A stretch of 64,000 nt of DNA. It comes from Dromiciops gliroides. Taxonomy: Eukaryota; Chordata; Mammalia; Microbiotheria; Microbiotheriidae. Under the pieces are notes generated by a model, which made no database searches, was not told the origin of the DNA, and saw only the letters and a program-made list of their open reading frames with translations. Made by a program: the position numbers and the translations under genes. Of the stretch, positions 1 to 12,700 are shown piece by piece; position 1 is the first letter of the stretch; every line of letters starts with the position of its first letter. The DNA is taken from the NCBI RefSeq assembly GCF_019393635.1, contig NC_057861.1, forward strand, positions 381,865,315-381,929,314, given 5' to 3'.

Positions 1-1830
1 GGAAAGAGTCAGCAGGGAAAACAGTCAGGTTGTACATTTTATTCCCTGTATTCTTAATTTTAAATAGTATCTCATAAATAAACTCTGCTTTGATTAGTTG
101 GTTAAGAGGCTTCTTAATCTGTAGTCTATCAGTTTGGGAGCAGTGTGGTGGAACTTTATAAACGGCCCACATTAAATTAACGAAGTCAGATAGCCAAATA
201 GTCAAAAGTCCCAGATTAGTCATCCATAGATTAGGCCCCCCAAATTTAAGCTAGTTATCAAAAATATTTTCACAATATGAAGCATAGTGTTTATAATTCT
301 AACAAATACCATTTGAAGGTATATACTGCAAAAGTCCTACCATGTTGAACAGGTTGTAAAGCTAATGAACAGGAACTGGGTCTGCTCAGTGTACTGGTAA
401 TGATTTATTAACAGATTTAAGAAAATAATGTGTTAAAATAAATCATTAAAAACAAAAACCTCTCACCTCAAAAGTCAGTACCATCAGAAACACAACCTAA
501 CAAATTTCCTAAATCTTTTCCTAGTCACCCACCATCACCCACTGCTTCCAGTATTTTTTTAATACCTCAAAAATCCATAAAATCAGAATCAAGGTAGTAC
601 TTTTATAAACTATGGTATTCTTAAGTATATAAATGACAAAGAATCTAACTAAATGCCTATACAGATAAAAAAAGTGGAATTTAACTTCAATGGACCACTC
701 AAGGTTAACTGTAAGCTGAAAAAAATGGGATGAGTTTTGATCTGTTCCAATAAAAAAGCCTGTTACCTCAACTAGATGTGGGGAATTTGAGAAAAGTGGT
801 CATCTCAAGAACTTATGTCACTAGTATATTACTGTAGCATATGAATGGACACTAAATGATCCCTTAAGGAAAAAAATAAGTAGTGGAAAAACAATTCTAC
901 AGCTGTAGACTTCCTAAAATTATAGTTATTAGGCAAACCATGATAATTCATGTCTTGTACTTTCTACAATATGAAACCGATTTAATGACAAAATAGTCTG
1001 CCAGTGCCATCTACTGGGGAATTTTGTTCAAGAAGAATAAGTTGCCATTTCCCATTTTAAAAACAGTAATGTTAAAATTAACAAAGAAGGAATTTCATCT
1101 TTTTTCCAATGAACTATATAAAGACAAATCACAATTAAAGGTCACTGCCATTTTAAAGTCCCACTTCCTCATCCTTCTCATTTCACTTATATGAATATCT
1201 ATAGACAACTGCATAAATGTTCTATTTAACTGAAATCATTCTCAATTCACTTTTTTACTTTTCCTCTTGATATTTTCTTTTTTATCTGAATATTTACCAC
1301 TGTATTAAGTATTATATTTTATCAAAGGATACATGTATTTGTCTGATACATGTAACATTTTCTTCCTTAACTACTTCAACTCTGAATTTTTCTTGGGAGT
1401 CTTAAAAGAAAAAAGCTGGAATGACTACTTTAGGTTACTTTATGTTGGCCCATGAAGTAATTATTTTTTATAAAGGGATCAAAAAGTGGCTACCAGCCAA
1501 CATTAGTTCAGGAAATAGAGATTCTAATGTATTTTTTGATAAAGATTACTCTATGGAAAGCACAATCACATGAATTAAAAAATCCTGATAGGTATTCTCT
1601 ATTCATTTTATTCACCTTCAAAAAAAAAAATCAAAAATGTAAAAAGACACTTACACCCAAATCTCTAGTTCAGGCATATACCCTAAACCACACTATCTAG
1701 ACAGTCTTAGTTTAAAATTATGATAAAGCCAAAAGCTCTCTGCTATATGTAAACAGGTCTTTACTATACTGAGTATAAACAGTGGGTAGAATTAAAGGTC
1801 AACTCTCTGTCTAATCCAAGCCTATTTCTT
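1..1830. other. DROSHA intron, nothing recognised
   Basis: AT-rich; no repeat family, RNA gene or DROSHA exon found on either strand, although further DROSHA exons must lie here or beyond. Confidence 0.4.
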
Positions 1831-1839
1831 TCTTTCTTT

Positions 1840-1981
1840 TTTTTTTTGTGGGACAATGAGGGTTAAGTGACTTGCCCAGGGTCACACACTAGTAAGTGTC
1901 AAGTGTCTTGAGGCCAGATTTGAACTCAGGTCCTCCTGAATCCAGGGCCGGTGCTTTATCCACTGCGCCACCTAGCTGCCC
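1840..1981 (-). repeat. WSINE1-like SINE
   Basis: Antisense copy with T-rich tail on the left and CACCTAGCTGCCC on the right. Confidence 0.9.
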
Positions 1982-2084
1982 TCAAAATCTATTTCTAACC
2001 AAGGCTAAACTGAATCTGAATTCAAAGTAATTATCCTGTCTTCTAAGTCCAGACTCTTTATCAAAGCTTTTAAAAGGATATCAG

Positions 2085-2400
2085 CACTTGATGTGAATGA
2101 ACAGAACCAGAAGAACATTGTACACAGTATCATCAACATTTTATGTGATCACTGTGATAGATTAGATTCTTCTCACCAATATAATGGTACAAGAAAGTTC
2201 CAAAGGACTCATGATGGAAAAGGCTCTCTAATCCAGAAAAAAAAAAAAAAGAACTGTGGAATATGGATGCTGATTGGACCATACTATTTCTTTCGTTTTT
2301 GGTGCTGTTGTTTTTCTTTTTTGCTCTGATTCTTCTCTTATAACATGACTAATGCAGAAATATGTTTAAAAGATATCAGTACTAAAGGTTGGCCATGATG
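2085..2400 (+). repeat. L1 LINE 3' end
   Basis: Marsupial L1 tail text, AACAGAACCAGAAGAACATT, GTACACAGTATCATCAACAT, then the T-rich 3' UTR. Confidence 0.75.
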
Positions 2401-3154
2401 AACTCCAAAGTCCTTTTCAATTCTCAGATCTCTACAATGCTGTTTAGCAGAGGGCTTATATACAAGAAGCTACTAAAAAAAAACCCACAGTGATTTTGAT
2501 AATTTTTTAGTAGATAATGGTCCAATATTAAACTTTCATTGTTTAGAACAGCTCAAAATTATAATGTATACAACTCTCAAAGTGGATACTCTGGATCAAA
2601 AACATGACTGTAAAATAAGATAATCACCCTTGTCAAGCAATATCTTCATAATTACTCTAAGTATTAAAGAATGCAGAAAGAGGCAATTAAAGACTGGCAA
2701 AGGGTGGGGGAGGGGAAAGCAAAGGCAGAAAATTTCCCATCAATTCCTAATTAATTTTGTTTTAGAACAAAATTTCATACTGTGTTGGAACTCTATGTAT
2801 TGGGTTTTTGTGTACCAAATAGTAAAACAGTTACAAAGCATACAAAATCAGTAAAAGAATTCCATTTGGCAGTGAGCTGAGCCAAACATGTGATAGAACT
2901 GTGGAATTGGGATATTCTATTTTCTTTTTTAAGGCCCATAAGTAGCTATTTCAGCAGGTTAATATAATGAAGGACAATTCAAAATGTAGAATAAATTATT
3001 CAAGTGCTTAGGTTGTCACATTTCCACAACACAGTGTTCCTCCATGTGAAATTCAGAAATTCATTTTGAACTTAGTATCAAACATGTGATCTGAAGAGTA
3101 ATAAAAAAGCAATTGATTTTGTATCTCAGAGAAGGCTTCTAAGAGGACAGATCT

Positions 3155-3309
3155 GGGGGCAGCTAGGTGGTGCAGTGGATAAAGCACTGGCCCTGGATTC
3201 AGGAGGACCTGAGTTCAAATGCAGTCCTCAGACACTTGACACTTAACTAGCTGTGTGACCCTGGGCAAGTCACTTAACCCTCACTGCCACTTCACCACCT
3301 AGCTGCCCC
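3155..3309 (+). repeat. WSINE1-like SINE, odd 3' end
   Basis: Normal head and core, but after the tail it shows ACCACCTAGCTGCCCC, which is the reverse complement of a SINE head: a short inverted scrap of a second copy. It lies in the intron just upstream of the DROSHA exon 3597-3684. Confidence 0.85.
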
Positions 3310-3596
3310 CTCACTCTTTCCTAAAAACTTTCATAACTTTCTTTAAAAAAAAACTCAAAATAGCTTTAACATGTTGATCCAGGTGTATACCATTCCTTTT
3401 CAATCTTTCACATATTAAAAATGTTACTGTGACATTTATATGTAAATATATAAATTCATGGTATTCCAATCTTGGGTATTTTTAGAACTGACGTCACCCT
3501 CCCACACACTCTATGAAAGCACACAATATACATGAGGCTCATTTACTATATTATATGATATTAGAGAATTCTGAGAAGGAAAAAAAATGTACTTAC

Positions 3597-3684
3597 ATTA
3601 GTCAGAGGAGCATGTGCAAACAGTTGAAAATCCTTCAAAAATATATTCATGGTCATCATATTCTATAACAGTTGGTCTATCAGT
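3597..3684 (-). CDS. DROSHA: DROSHA exon, TDRPTVIEYDDHEYIF to LTN
   Basis: Runs from acceptor CTTAG|ACTGAT to donor ACTAAT|GTAAGT. It encodes TDRPTVIEYDDHEYIFEGFS, then needs one base removed (an extra C in TCAACTGTTTGC) to read MFAHAPLTN as in human. It is 88 nt where 87 are expected. It is the last DROSHA exon recognisable before the window edge; the next (IPLCKVIRFNIDY in human) was not found in 1-3596. Confidence 0.93.
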
Positions 3685-6644
3685 CTAAGGAAGCAAAGAT
3701 ATTAAAAAAAAATAGATTACATATTGGTCATGCAAAATTTGCTACCATATATTGTTCCATAATTGTTTCTCAATGAAAACTCAAGCCCACTGGAAGTAAA
3801 ATGAATCCACAAATATTTACCAAGCAGTCAACCAAACCAACAAGAATTTATTAAATAGCTATTACATAGCATAGGCTTTGCTAAGGACTAGGGGAAACAA
3901 AGAAAGGCAAAAGTGGCATTGCCCTGAAAGACCTGACATTCTACTGCAAAAGACCATATGCAAGATATGGTCTACACATACACAGAAATCTTAAGAGAAA
4001 AGGCAGTAGCATTAGTTAAAGCAAACTGGGAAAAGCTTCTTGTAGAAGATGGTATTTTATCCGGACTTGAAGGAAGCCAAGGTAGCCACAAGGCAGAGAT
4101 GAGGAAGGAGTACAATCCAAGCACAGGTTATTATGAGTGAAAATGCATGAAATTGGGAAATGGAGTATCTTATGTGAAAAAGAAGCAGGTTCATACAAAG
4201 TGGAAATAGTGAGTGATAGAAAAGTTTGGAAGAGAAGGATTTGGGGGGCAAATATGAGTACAGATTTGGATGTGCTGAGTTTAAGATACTGTAGGTAAAA
4301 CTGTTGGTGCTGGAACAAACTGACAGCAGAACCAGAAAGTTAATCAGAAAGTTAAGGAACCAATAAGGGTATATTGAGTTCACTAGTGTAATGATTGGAA
4401 TGACACCACCTACTGGAGACTTACTATAGGAAAGCTCCACCATGAGGAGAATGCCTCAGAGGGCAAGGCCATGTGGCTTTTCCTTGGTGTCAGGAAGTAA
4501 CGTTTGCACATGGGTACTGTCCACCAAGGCTACCAGCCAATCAACTTGAGGAGCCTCCCATTTTCTGGGAGGGGACAGGAAGGAGGAAGGAGGGCCTGCG
4601 TGGAGAGGGCTCTCTCTTTTTGGGTTCCTGACTTTATGGTGGTGGTGGCAGCGGCAGAGGACTTCACAGGAAAATTGAGAAAGATAGGATTGCCATCTGT
4701 TGAATTCTGTTCTCAAATCTTTCTAACTGTGTAATTTAAGATTCTAAATGTGGGTTCTAATCTGTTCCCACCAGTTTTGGGGGAAACTGACCTAAAATCA
4801 CTGATAAACGAGTTTAGTTTTTAAAGGTTTATTGAAAGATAGAAAGAGAAAGATTGAGAACAGAATTCCAACAGGATGGCAATCCTATCTTTCCTCAATT
4901 TTCCTGTGAAGTCCTCTGCCACCGCCGCCACCACCACCATAAAGTCAGAACCCAAAGAGAGAGCCTCTCCCACGCAGGCCCCTCTTTCCTCCTTCCTGTC
5001 CCTTCCCAGAAAATGGAGGCTCTCAAGTTCATTGGCTGTAAACTGGTGGACAGTACCATGTGTAAAAAAAAACGTTACTTCCTGACACCAAGGAAAAGCC
5101 ACATGGCCTTGCCCTCTGATGCATTCTCCTCATGGTGGAGCTTTCCTATAGTAAGTCTCCAGTAGGTGGCGTCATTCCAATCATTATACTAGCAAAGAAG
5201 CCCCACTTACACAGGCAAGCCTCTGAAAGCAGAGGTAGATTGGGTTACAAGGCACCTCTTAATTGAAGAGGACTTGTTTCTGGGAGCTTCAAAATAATAC
5301 TGGGGACTTTTAACAAGAAAGGATTTTCTTTGAATAGTTGTTTCTTAAAAACCCCACCCAAATAGGTGGGAGTGTTCAGATACTTAATGTTCAGCAGAAA
5401 CAATAGTATGGGGGGTACAGTACAAACAGGATCAGGGACAAAGCAGAGGAACTTCAGACAAACTGGAGTTGGTTTAGTTGTTCTAGGTTACTATGGCTGT
5501 GGGATAAGTTCAAGACAACCAAGATGCAATTAGAGATGCAAGCCTGGAGTCAAGGGAGAAGTTAGGGTCAGAAAAAACAAAGCTGAAAATCATTTGCACA
5601 GAGTTTATAACTGAATTCATGAATGCTGATGAGTTCACCAAGAGAGGAAGTGTTGATAAGTGAAGATAAACGAGCCCAGAATAGAACCTTTAAGGACTGC
5701 CATGGTTAAACAGCAAGATGTATATTTAGGATCCAGTCAAGGAGACAGGTAGTTCAGCCATGTAGTAAGAGAACCAAGAGGGAGCACTGTCATGAAAACC
5801 TAGAGAGAAGAGTATCAAGGAAAAGAGTGTGATCGACCGTATCTAGGCAACAGGTAAGTCAATAAGGACGATTGATTACTGAAAAAAAGCCTTTAGATTT
5901 GACAATTAAGAGATCACTAGTAAGTCTGGAGGGCAGCTGCAGCTGAATGAGGTCAGAAGGCAGATTGCAGAGAGCTAAACAGATACATCAATTATAGACA
6001 GCTTTCTCAAGGAGTTTAGCCACAAAAAGGATAGATAGGAATTGTACTTAGGGGGTAAAGACAGATAATTCAAGAGTTTTTTGGAGGATGGCTGAGACAT
6101 GGGTATGTTTGTATGAAGTAGGGCCACAGTCAGAAGACAGGGAGATTAATGAGTGTGAAAAATGTGCCTCTGAATCCTGTGTTCATGGTCTTCTTTCTGC
6201 TTCTCCCCCTTCCCTATGTTCATGGGTAAATTATTTAAAAATCACTTTACATAGAGATCAGTGGAATGGTTCACTTGGGTAAAGTGAGAAGTCTCTCTAT
6301 ATAAATTACCTGGTTAGAGGTCTAAAGCAGAACTTTAAGAGTTCTTGAACAGGAAGCTAGTAACACTTGTGTGTTATTGAAAAATAAAAGATACAACATT
6401 CTTTAAATTTAACTGAGGTGGGATAGAAGAGTAGGTCACAGGAAATGAGTAAACTGAGGAACTGAGAAGTAGGAGGGTTTGAGGGAGTACCAACATGCAT
6501 GTTTCAGTTCCCAAGTATGAGAGCTATAGTTGGCGAGAAAAGACTGAGCCAAGAATTGAACTAAGTGAGGATGGAAAGTGTCCTGAAGGTCAGTAGATAA
6601 CAGTTACCAAAGTCTGTGTGGATGGAATGAACTTCAAAGGAGAG

Positions 6645-6702
<58 letters not shown>

Positions 6703-9700
6703 ATTTGTCAAACTCCATTAAGAGGCTGCAAAAATATAAGTAATATGACCTTACCTGCTGAGATTATAGGGATCAAATCATAAGAATGTGAGAGATAGAG
6801 CCCTTTCTTTTTAAACATAAAAAAGTATGAGACATGGATTCTACAATATATTATCTTATTAAATGGCTAGAATTTAAGTACTTACTAAAAAGTTTGTAGG
6901 AGGTGAAACTGTAATTCGATAGTGGTAGAGTCTGCCAGCATTGTTGGTCATAGGACGACAGGGTTTGATGGGCTTGAGAGGAGAAAGAAAATAAAAGTAT
7001 TAGCCAATATCTGAGAAAGGGGGAGTAGAGGATTTGTGTTTTTCTTTGGAGAAAACTAAAGAAAGCAAAGTCTTACACGTCTAAGTGACTGGTAACCTTA
7101 GACAAATTATTTAACCTCTCTGAAACTCATTTTCTTCTATTCTGACACTGCTACCACCCTGGTACAGGCTCTCATCACTGCATAAGTGGGCTATTGCAAT
7201 AGACTGGGACTAGTCTCTATGCCTCAAGTTTCTACCATTCCAATCCATTTCCCACTCAGCTACCAAAGTGATCTTCGTAAAGGACAGGTATGACTATGTC
7301 ACCCTTCTATTCAACCAAACTCCCAGTGGCACCCTATAACCACCAGGATCAAATAAAAAAGCTTCTCCTCGGCTTTTTGGTGAGGCAGTTGGGGTTAAGT
7401 GATTTGCCCAGGGTCACATAGCTAGTGTCAAGTGTCTGAGGTTGGATTTGAACTCAGGTCCTCCTGAATCCAGGGCTGGTGCTCTACCTACTGAGCCATC
7501 TAGCTGCCCCTCTCCTTGGCTTTTATTTTTATATATTTTTTTTTATTTTTTGGTGAGGCAATTGGGGTTAAGTGACTTGCCCAGGGTTACATAAAGTGTT
7601 TAAGTGTCTGAGGCCAGATTTGAACTCAGGTCCTCCTGATTCCAGGGCTGTGCTCTATCCACTGAACCACCTAGCTGCCCCTCTCCTTGGCTTTTAAAGC
7701 CTTTTATGACCTGGTCCTTTCTACCTTTCTAATCTTCTTAAACCTTACTCTCTGAGTTAACTGACCTACTAGCTGTTCCTGTCCCATCATATTTCTTCTC
7801 TTGACTCCACACTGGCTGAATGCGATTCCTGGAACTCTCTTTTCATCTCCAGTTCCTGGCTTCCCTGACTTCCTTCAGATCTTAACTACGGTCTCACTTT
7901 TGGCAAGAAACCTTCCCCAGTTCTCCTTAACATCATTACCTTCCCTCTAAGGCTATTCATAATTTGTCCAGTATGTATCATTTGCTTGTTGTCTCTCCCA
8001 TCAGACTGTGAGCTCCTTGAAAAACAGGGACGTTTTTTGCCTTTCTTACTAGCACTTCAGGACAGCCCCTGGCACAAAGATGGTGCTTAAAAGATGCTAT
8101 CTGATTGATTTCTTCCTTTGTAAAAATGACAGGGTTAACCTAAGGTTCTTGTTACCTTTTAAAAAAGGAGATGATTCAATGAATAAAAGAAAAAAATCAT
8201 GATTTAATCTCTGACTCGAGTTTCAAATGTAGTGATGACAGGAACTAGACTAACAGAGAAAAAGCAAATGAGAGTATTGGACTTGATGACCCTACAGTTC
8301 CTGTCAGTGCTAACCCCATGACATTATGATCCTAGGAGTCAAAGAAGAGTCTTAAATTTTACTAGGAGAATATGGGTAGACAATGAAAAGATCAGAATCA
8401 AAGGTCTGATTTGAGTCTGGAAGAAAAATAAATTTTGGGAGGCATGTGTGTATATGTATATGTATATGTATACACACACACAGTGCAACTGAGAGGAAAT
8501 ATAAGGCAAAAATTATGGAGAAAACGCTTAACCATCATAGCTATAATCAACATGAACAAAATCATTAATTTCTAGAAATTCTTCATGATTCCTCCTTATA
8601 GTGAGCCCTACTTTGCTCTTTAGAAATTAATGCCTGATTTATGTCAGTTCACTTTTTAGTGACAAAAAGATAGAAACTAAGGATTAGCCACCAATGGGGA
8701 AATGGCTTGAATAAAAAACTATGGTATATGAATACAATGGAGTATTAGTGCACTATAAAATTACAAAGGGATGATTTGTATGAACTAATGCGGAGTAACT
8801 AAGCAGAATTGGGAGAACAAGTTATTCAATAAAAACATTAAAAACTCAAAGACTTAAGAACTCTGACTGATATAGTCATCTTCCACAAGTCCAGTGGACC
8901 AATGTTGAAGCATGGCCCCCACTTCCTGAACTGAGAGGTAATAGACTCGGGGCAGAATGAGACGGATAATTTTGGACATGGACAATGTCAGAATCTGCTT
9001 TTAAATCTGCATATTTATAAGGTTTTTGTCTTTTTTCTAATAAGGGGACAAGTAAATAGATTTTTTTTGTTAATTAAAAACAATAAATTTAAAGAAAAAG
9101 ATAAATATCTCAAAACAATAGTTAAGGTTTTTAATGCACATTAATTATAAGGAAATTTGTTTAAGACAATCTTGACAATAGCAGTTATAAGAATAGTTAA
9201 GTAGGGGCAGCTAGGTGTGCAGAGGATAGAGCACCGACCCTGGATTCAGGAGGACCTGAGTTCAAATCTGGCCTCAGACACTTGGCAACTTACTAGCTGT
9301 GTGACCCTGGGGCAAGTCACTTAACCCCAATTGCCTCACCAAAAAAAAAAAAAAAAAAAAAGAATAGTTAAGTAATAAAATATGAAATATATTGTCTTAA
9401 ATTTCCTAAGTATTAATTTTCAAAGTGAAAAGGTTATTTTGAGGGAGATTCTATCCCATGTTTCCTGAGAAAATCTTAGTAGCTAAAGAAATTTCTTGAA
9501 AGAAGGGAAAGTGTCGCTAATTGCCTGCCTACTCCACTGGCATGTCACTTTAAAGTCTAATGTTCTAAACCAGTCACCTCTTCACCGGGGTAGATGCTGT
9601 GCCGGATTCCTGTGCGCCGTGCTTTTGCACTGCATTTACAGAGAGGACCATCATTCATCTGTCAGAGAAAGAAGAAAATTCCATTTTTATTGGAAAGGGA

Positions 9701-12700
9701 AAAAAAAAAAAACATACAAGATGATATCTCAGAAATGATTTCAGTTTTCAGGTGATCTGTACTGAACCCCTTGAGAGTCTGTCAAGGGGCAGCTAGGTGG
9801 TGCAGTGCACAAAGTACCGACCCTGGATTCAGGAGGACCCGAGTTCAAATCTGGACTCAGACACTTGACACTTACTAGCTGTGTGATCCTGGGCAAGTCA
9901 CTTAACCGCCAAAAAAAAATATATGGACAGTCTGTCAGGGACAGATGATTAAGTGGATGTTCAAAAACCCATAAAGCTGTAAAATGTCCATATATAAATA
10001 ATAACAGAAAAATCAAAAGCTACATTAGCTCTGAGTGTTTATTTGGGAAATCAAGAAAATACCAATGTCACTATGCTTCTTTACCCAATTTTACTCTAAA
10101 CCTGTCTATATGTTTCCACAACTACTTACTTTTAGGAAAAATGTACTTTTCCACAAACAACTAATATAATTTTGACTTTGGAGAAACAACTAGAACACTT
10201 CGAAGGTGACCTGAAGATTTTTTTAATCTGAATCACTCTCAACCAAAATTAGGAATGTACCTTTCATAACCAGAGAAACTTTGTATGTACTTACAGGTTT
10301 TTAAACTTATGTTCTACCCCCTATTCTTAACTGGCACTCAGTTTAACCCTGTGTAAGGTCATTTGATACACTAACTGTTTCTAGACATCTACTTACTACA
10401 TGAAAGGCACAATGTGATATCTACAACATAAAATCTCTGTCCCCTTGAGATGTTAATAATTTGCCTAGACAGACAAAACACAGACTTGGGGAAAACTAAT
10501 CAATTCTTAACTGCTCAGATGATTATTTTCCAAATTAATGTTATGGAAGTATAGATATGGTTTCTTCAAGTTCTAATGTAAAATCAAACAAACCAGACTT
10601 CTAAGAATTTTTTTCTTTAGTTTCCATAAATAGTCATCCAACTTCTGCCTTCAGGCATGTCACTGATAAAATGTTCATGACACGGAGGAAACTCACCGAA
10701 TCCCATTTTTAGATAAAATTTAAATGTTAGGAGTTTTTTCTTATACGAAAACTAAATCAATCAATCTAAATCTCAATCAATCTCCACTCCCCTATTTCCA
10801 CTCACTGCTCCTAATTGTGCCACTTTTCCTTTCCATCTCAATATCTGTAATACAATGATCCTAAGTCGTCAATGACGGTCCTTCCAATACGTGAAGGCAG
10901 CTATAAAGAACTCACTAAGTCTTCCCGTCTAGAGGCTGAACATCCCTAGTTCCTTCAAACTATCCTCATATTCGGTTCAGTTGTTTTTCAGCCGTGTCCA
11001 GCTGTTTGTAACCCATTTGGGGTTTTCTAGGCAAAGATATTAGAGTGGTTTGCCATTTTCTTCTCCAACTCATCTGACAAATGAAGAAACAGAAGCAGAA
11101 AGGGTTAAGTGAGTTACCCAGGGTTTACACAGCTAGGAAGTGTCTAAGACCAAATTTGAACTCAGGAAGATGAGTCTTCCCGAATCCAGGCTGTAGTGTT
11201 ATCCATTGTGCCACCATAGCTGTCCTATCTTCCTAAAGTTCTAAGTCTTTCTATTTTAGCCTTCTCACCTTCTTTTGGATATATCTATGTCTTCCTACAA
11301 TGTGGTAGCCAAAGCTGAACACAGTACTGCAGACAAGGTGTGATGTAGGCAGAGTATAATGGAATGATATCTGTCCCATTTCTGGACAGTGTATCTCTTA
11401 ATGTAAACTAGTAGTCCATCACTTATTAGAATGTTAACTTCTGCTGTATTTACAATCCATTAATACTACAAATGTTATTCAGGCCACATCTCTCAATCTT
11501 ATATTTATAAAACTCATGTATAAAAGTGTAGACCTTTATACTTGTTGCTCTTTAACATTTCCTCTTATTTTATATGACCCATCTCTGTAGCACGCTGAGA
11601 GCAATGTTTGCACCCAGAAACTGTAGTCCAAAGCGTTTGCCACTCCTCTATGGCTCATGGCATTTGCTATTTTGGCAAAAATGCCTTCTCTGCTTCCAGT
11701 CTTGTCACTGACAAAAGCATTAAATAGGGACAGGTCAACTATAGATTCCTAGGGAATTCCCTCTACTAGGGACTTCCACCAAGCTGACTGTGGGTTGACC
11801 TTTTGAGTATAATAACTGAACCAGTGTCCAAACCTACTGAATCATACCACGGGGTTCAGCACACACTTCTACATCTTGTCCACAAGGATAGCATGACTTA
11901 GTGAAATTTAAATATACTATATCCTCTTATAAATGAATTCCTCTTACACATTAATTTCTATTGTAAATGAATCTACGTATTCTACTAAAAATATAAATTA
12001 GGTTAGTTTGGAATGATCTTTGCTTGCTGAAACCATAGTGTTTTTTAGTTATTACTGCTTCCTTAAGTCTTCATAAACCATTCTGTTTAATAACATGGTC
12101 TAGAATCTGAACAGAAAGAGAAGTCAAGTTTATTGCCTACAGATTGCAAAACACGAGCCCTTCTCTTCTTGAAAATCAGACTTTAGTCTTTCTCATTTCC
12201 AAAATCTTTCAAGCCCCCCAATCACATTTTAGTAATAACTGCCAGCTCTTTTCAAACACTAAGATGGGAGTTTTTCTGTGCCCAGTGACTTTAACACATA
12301 GATGGTAGCTATATGCTATCTGACCAACAACTCTTCACCTTATTACGGCTTCTACTACCTGATGAACATAGATGGTAGCTATATGCTATCTGACCAACAA
12401 CTCTTCACCTTATTTCGGCTTCTACTACCTGATGAACAGTTTCCAGGTTCATATATCATTCTCTATGAAAGAGAAAACAAGAAAATTTGCTTGTTGTCCA
12501 GTTGTCTCATCATTGTACTTTTTACCTTTATTCCATCCACCTCAAGTAGTTGTCCTTGCCCTTCTTCAATTATAACTTTGTACTCCCAACCTAGCTAAAA
12601 TGTTTTTATCTTTGGCCTTTGTCACCAGGCTCAGTTCTCCTAGACTTCAACATTCCTCATAGAATCATTTCAATACTTTTGTATTTATCCTGGGTTACCT

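Larger units (their letters stand above)
7130..8115 (+). repeat. L2 LINE 3' half, hit twice by SINEs
   Basis: Sense L2 text: CTGACACTGCTACCACCCTG, ACTATGTCACCCTTCTATTC, GACTGTGAGCTCCTTGA, then the 3' end CTGGCACAAAGATGG. Continuity across the two SINEs is clear. Confidence 0.85.

Noticed and set aside
3489-3496. Perfect CRE palindrome TGACGTCA
   Set aside because: A lone 8-mer inside a DROSHA intron far from the promoter; no other support.
4456-5165. Mirror-image frames in the inverted repeat (HHHHKV-type His runs)
   Set aside because: Both arms give similar frames because they are inverted copies; the His/Val runs come from a short GGT repeat.
6650-6698. Possible CRISPR-like spacing of repeats
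   Set aside because: Plain CA microsatellite in a vertebrate genome; no spacer structure.
9204-9280. tRNA-like A/B box text at SINE heads
   Set aside because: These are tRNA-derived SINE heads; no cloverleaf with an acceptor stem is evident.
9741-10016. Open frames reading SDLPRVTQLVSVKCLRPDLN and similar, recurring across the window (also 19411, 45789, 50943, 57865, 59627)
   Set aside because: They are one frame of the antisense strand of the WSINE1-like SINE, not genes.
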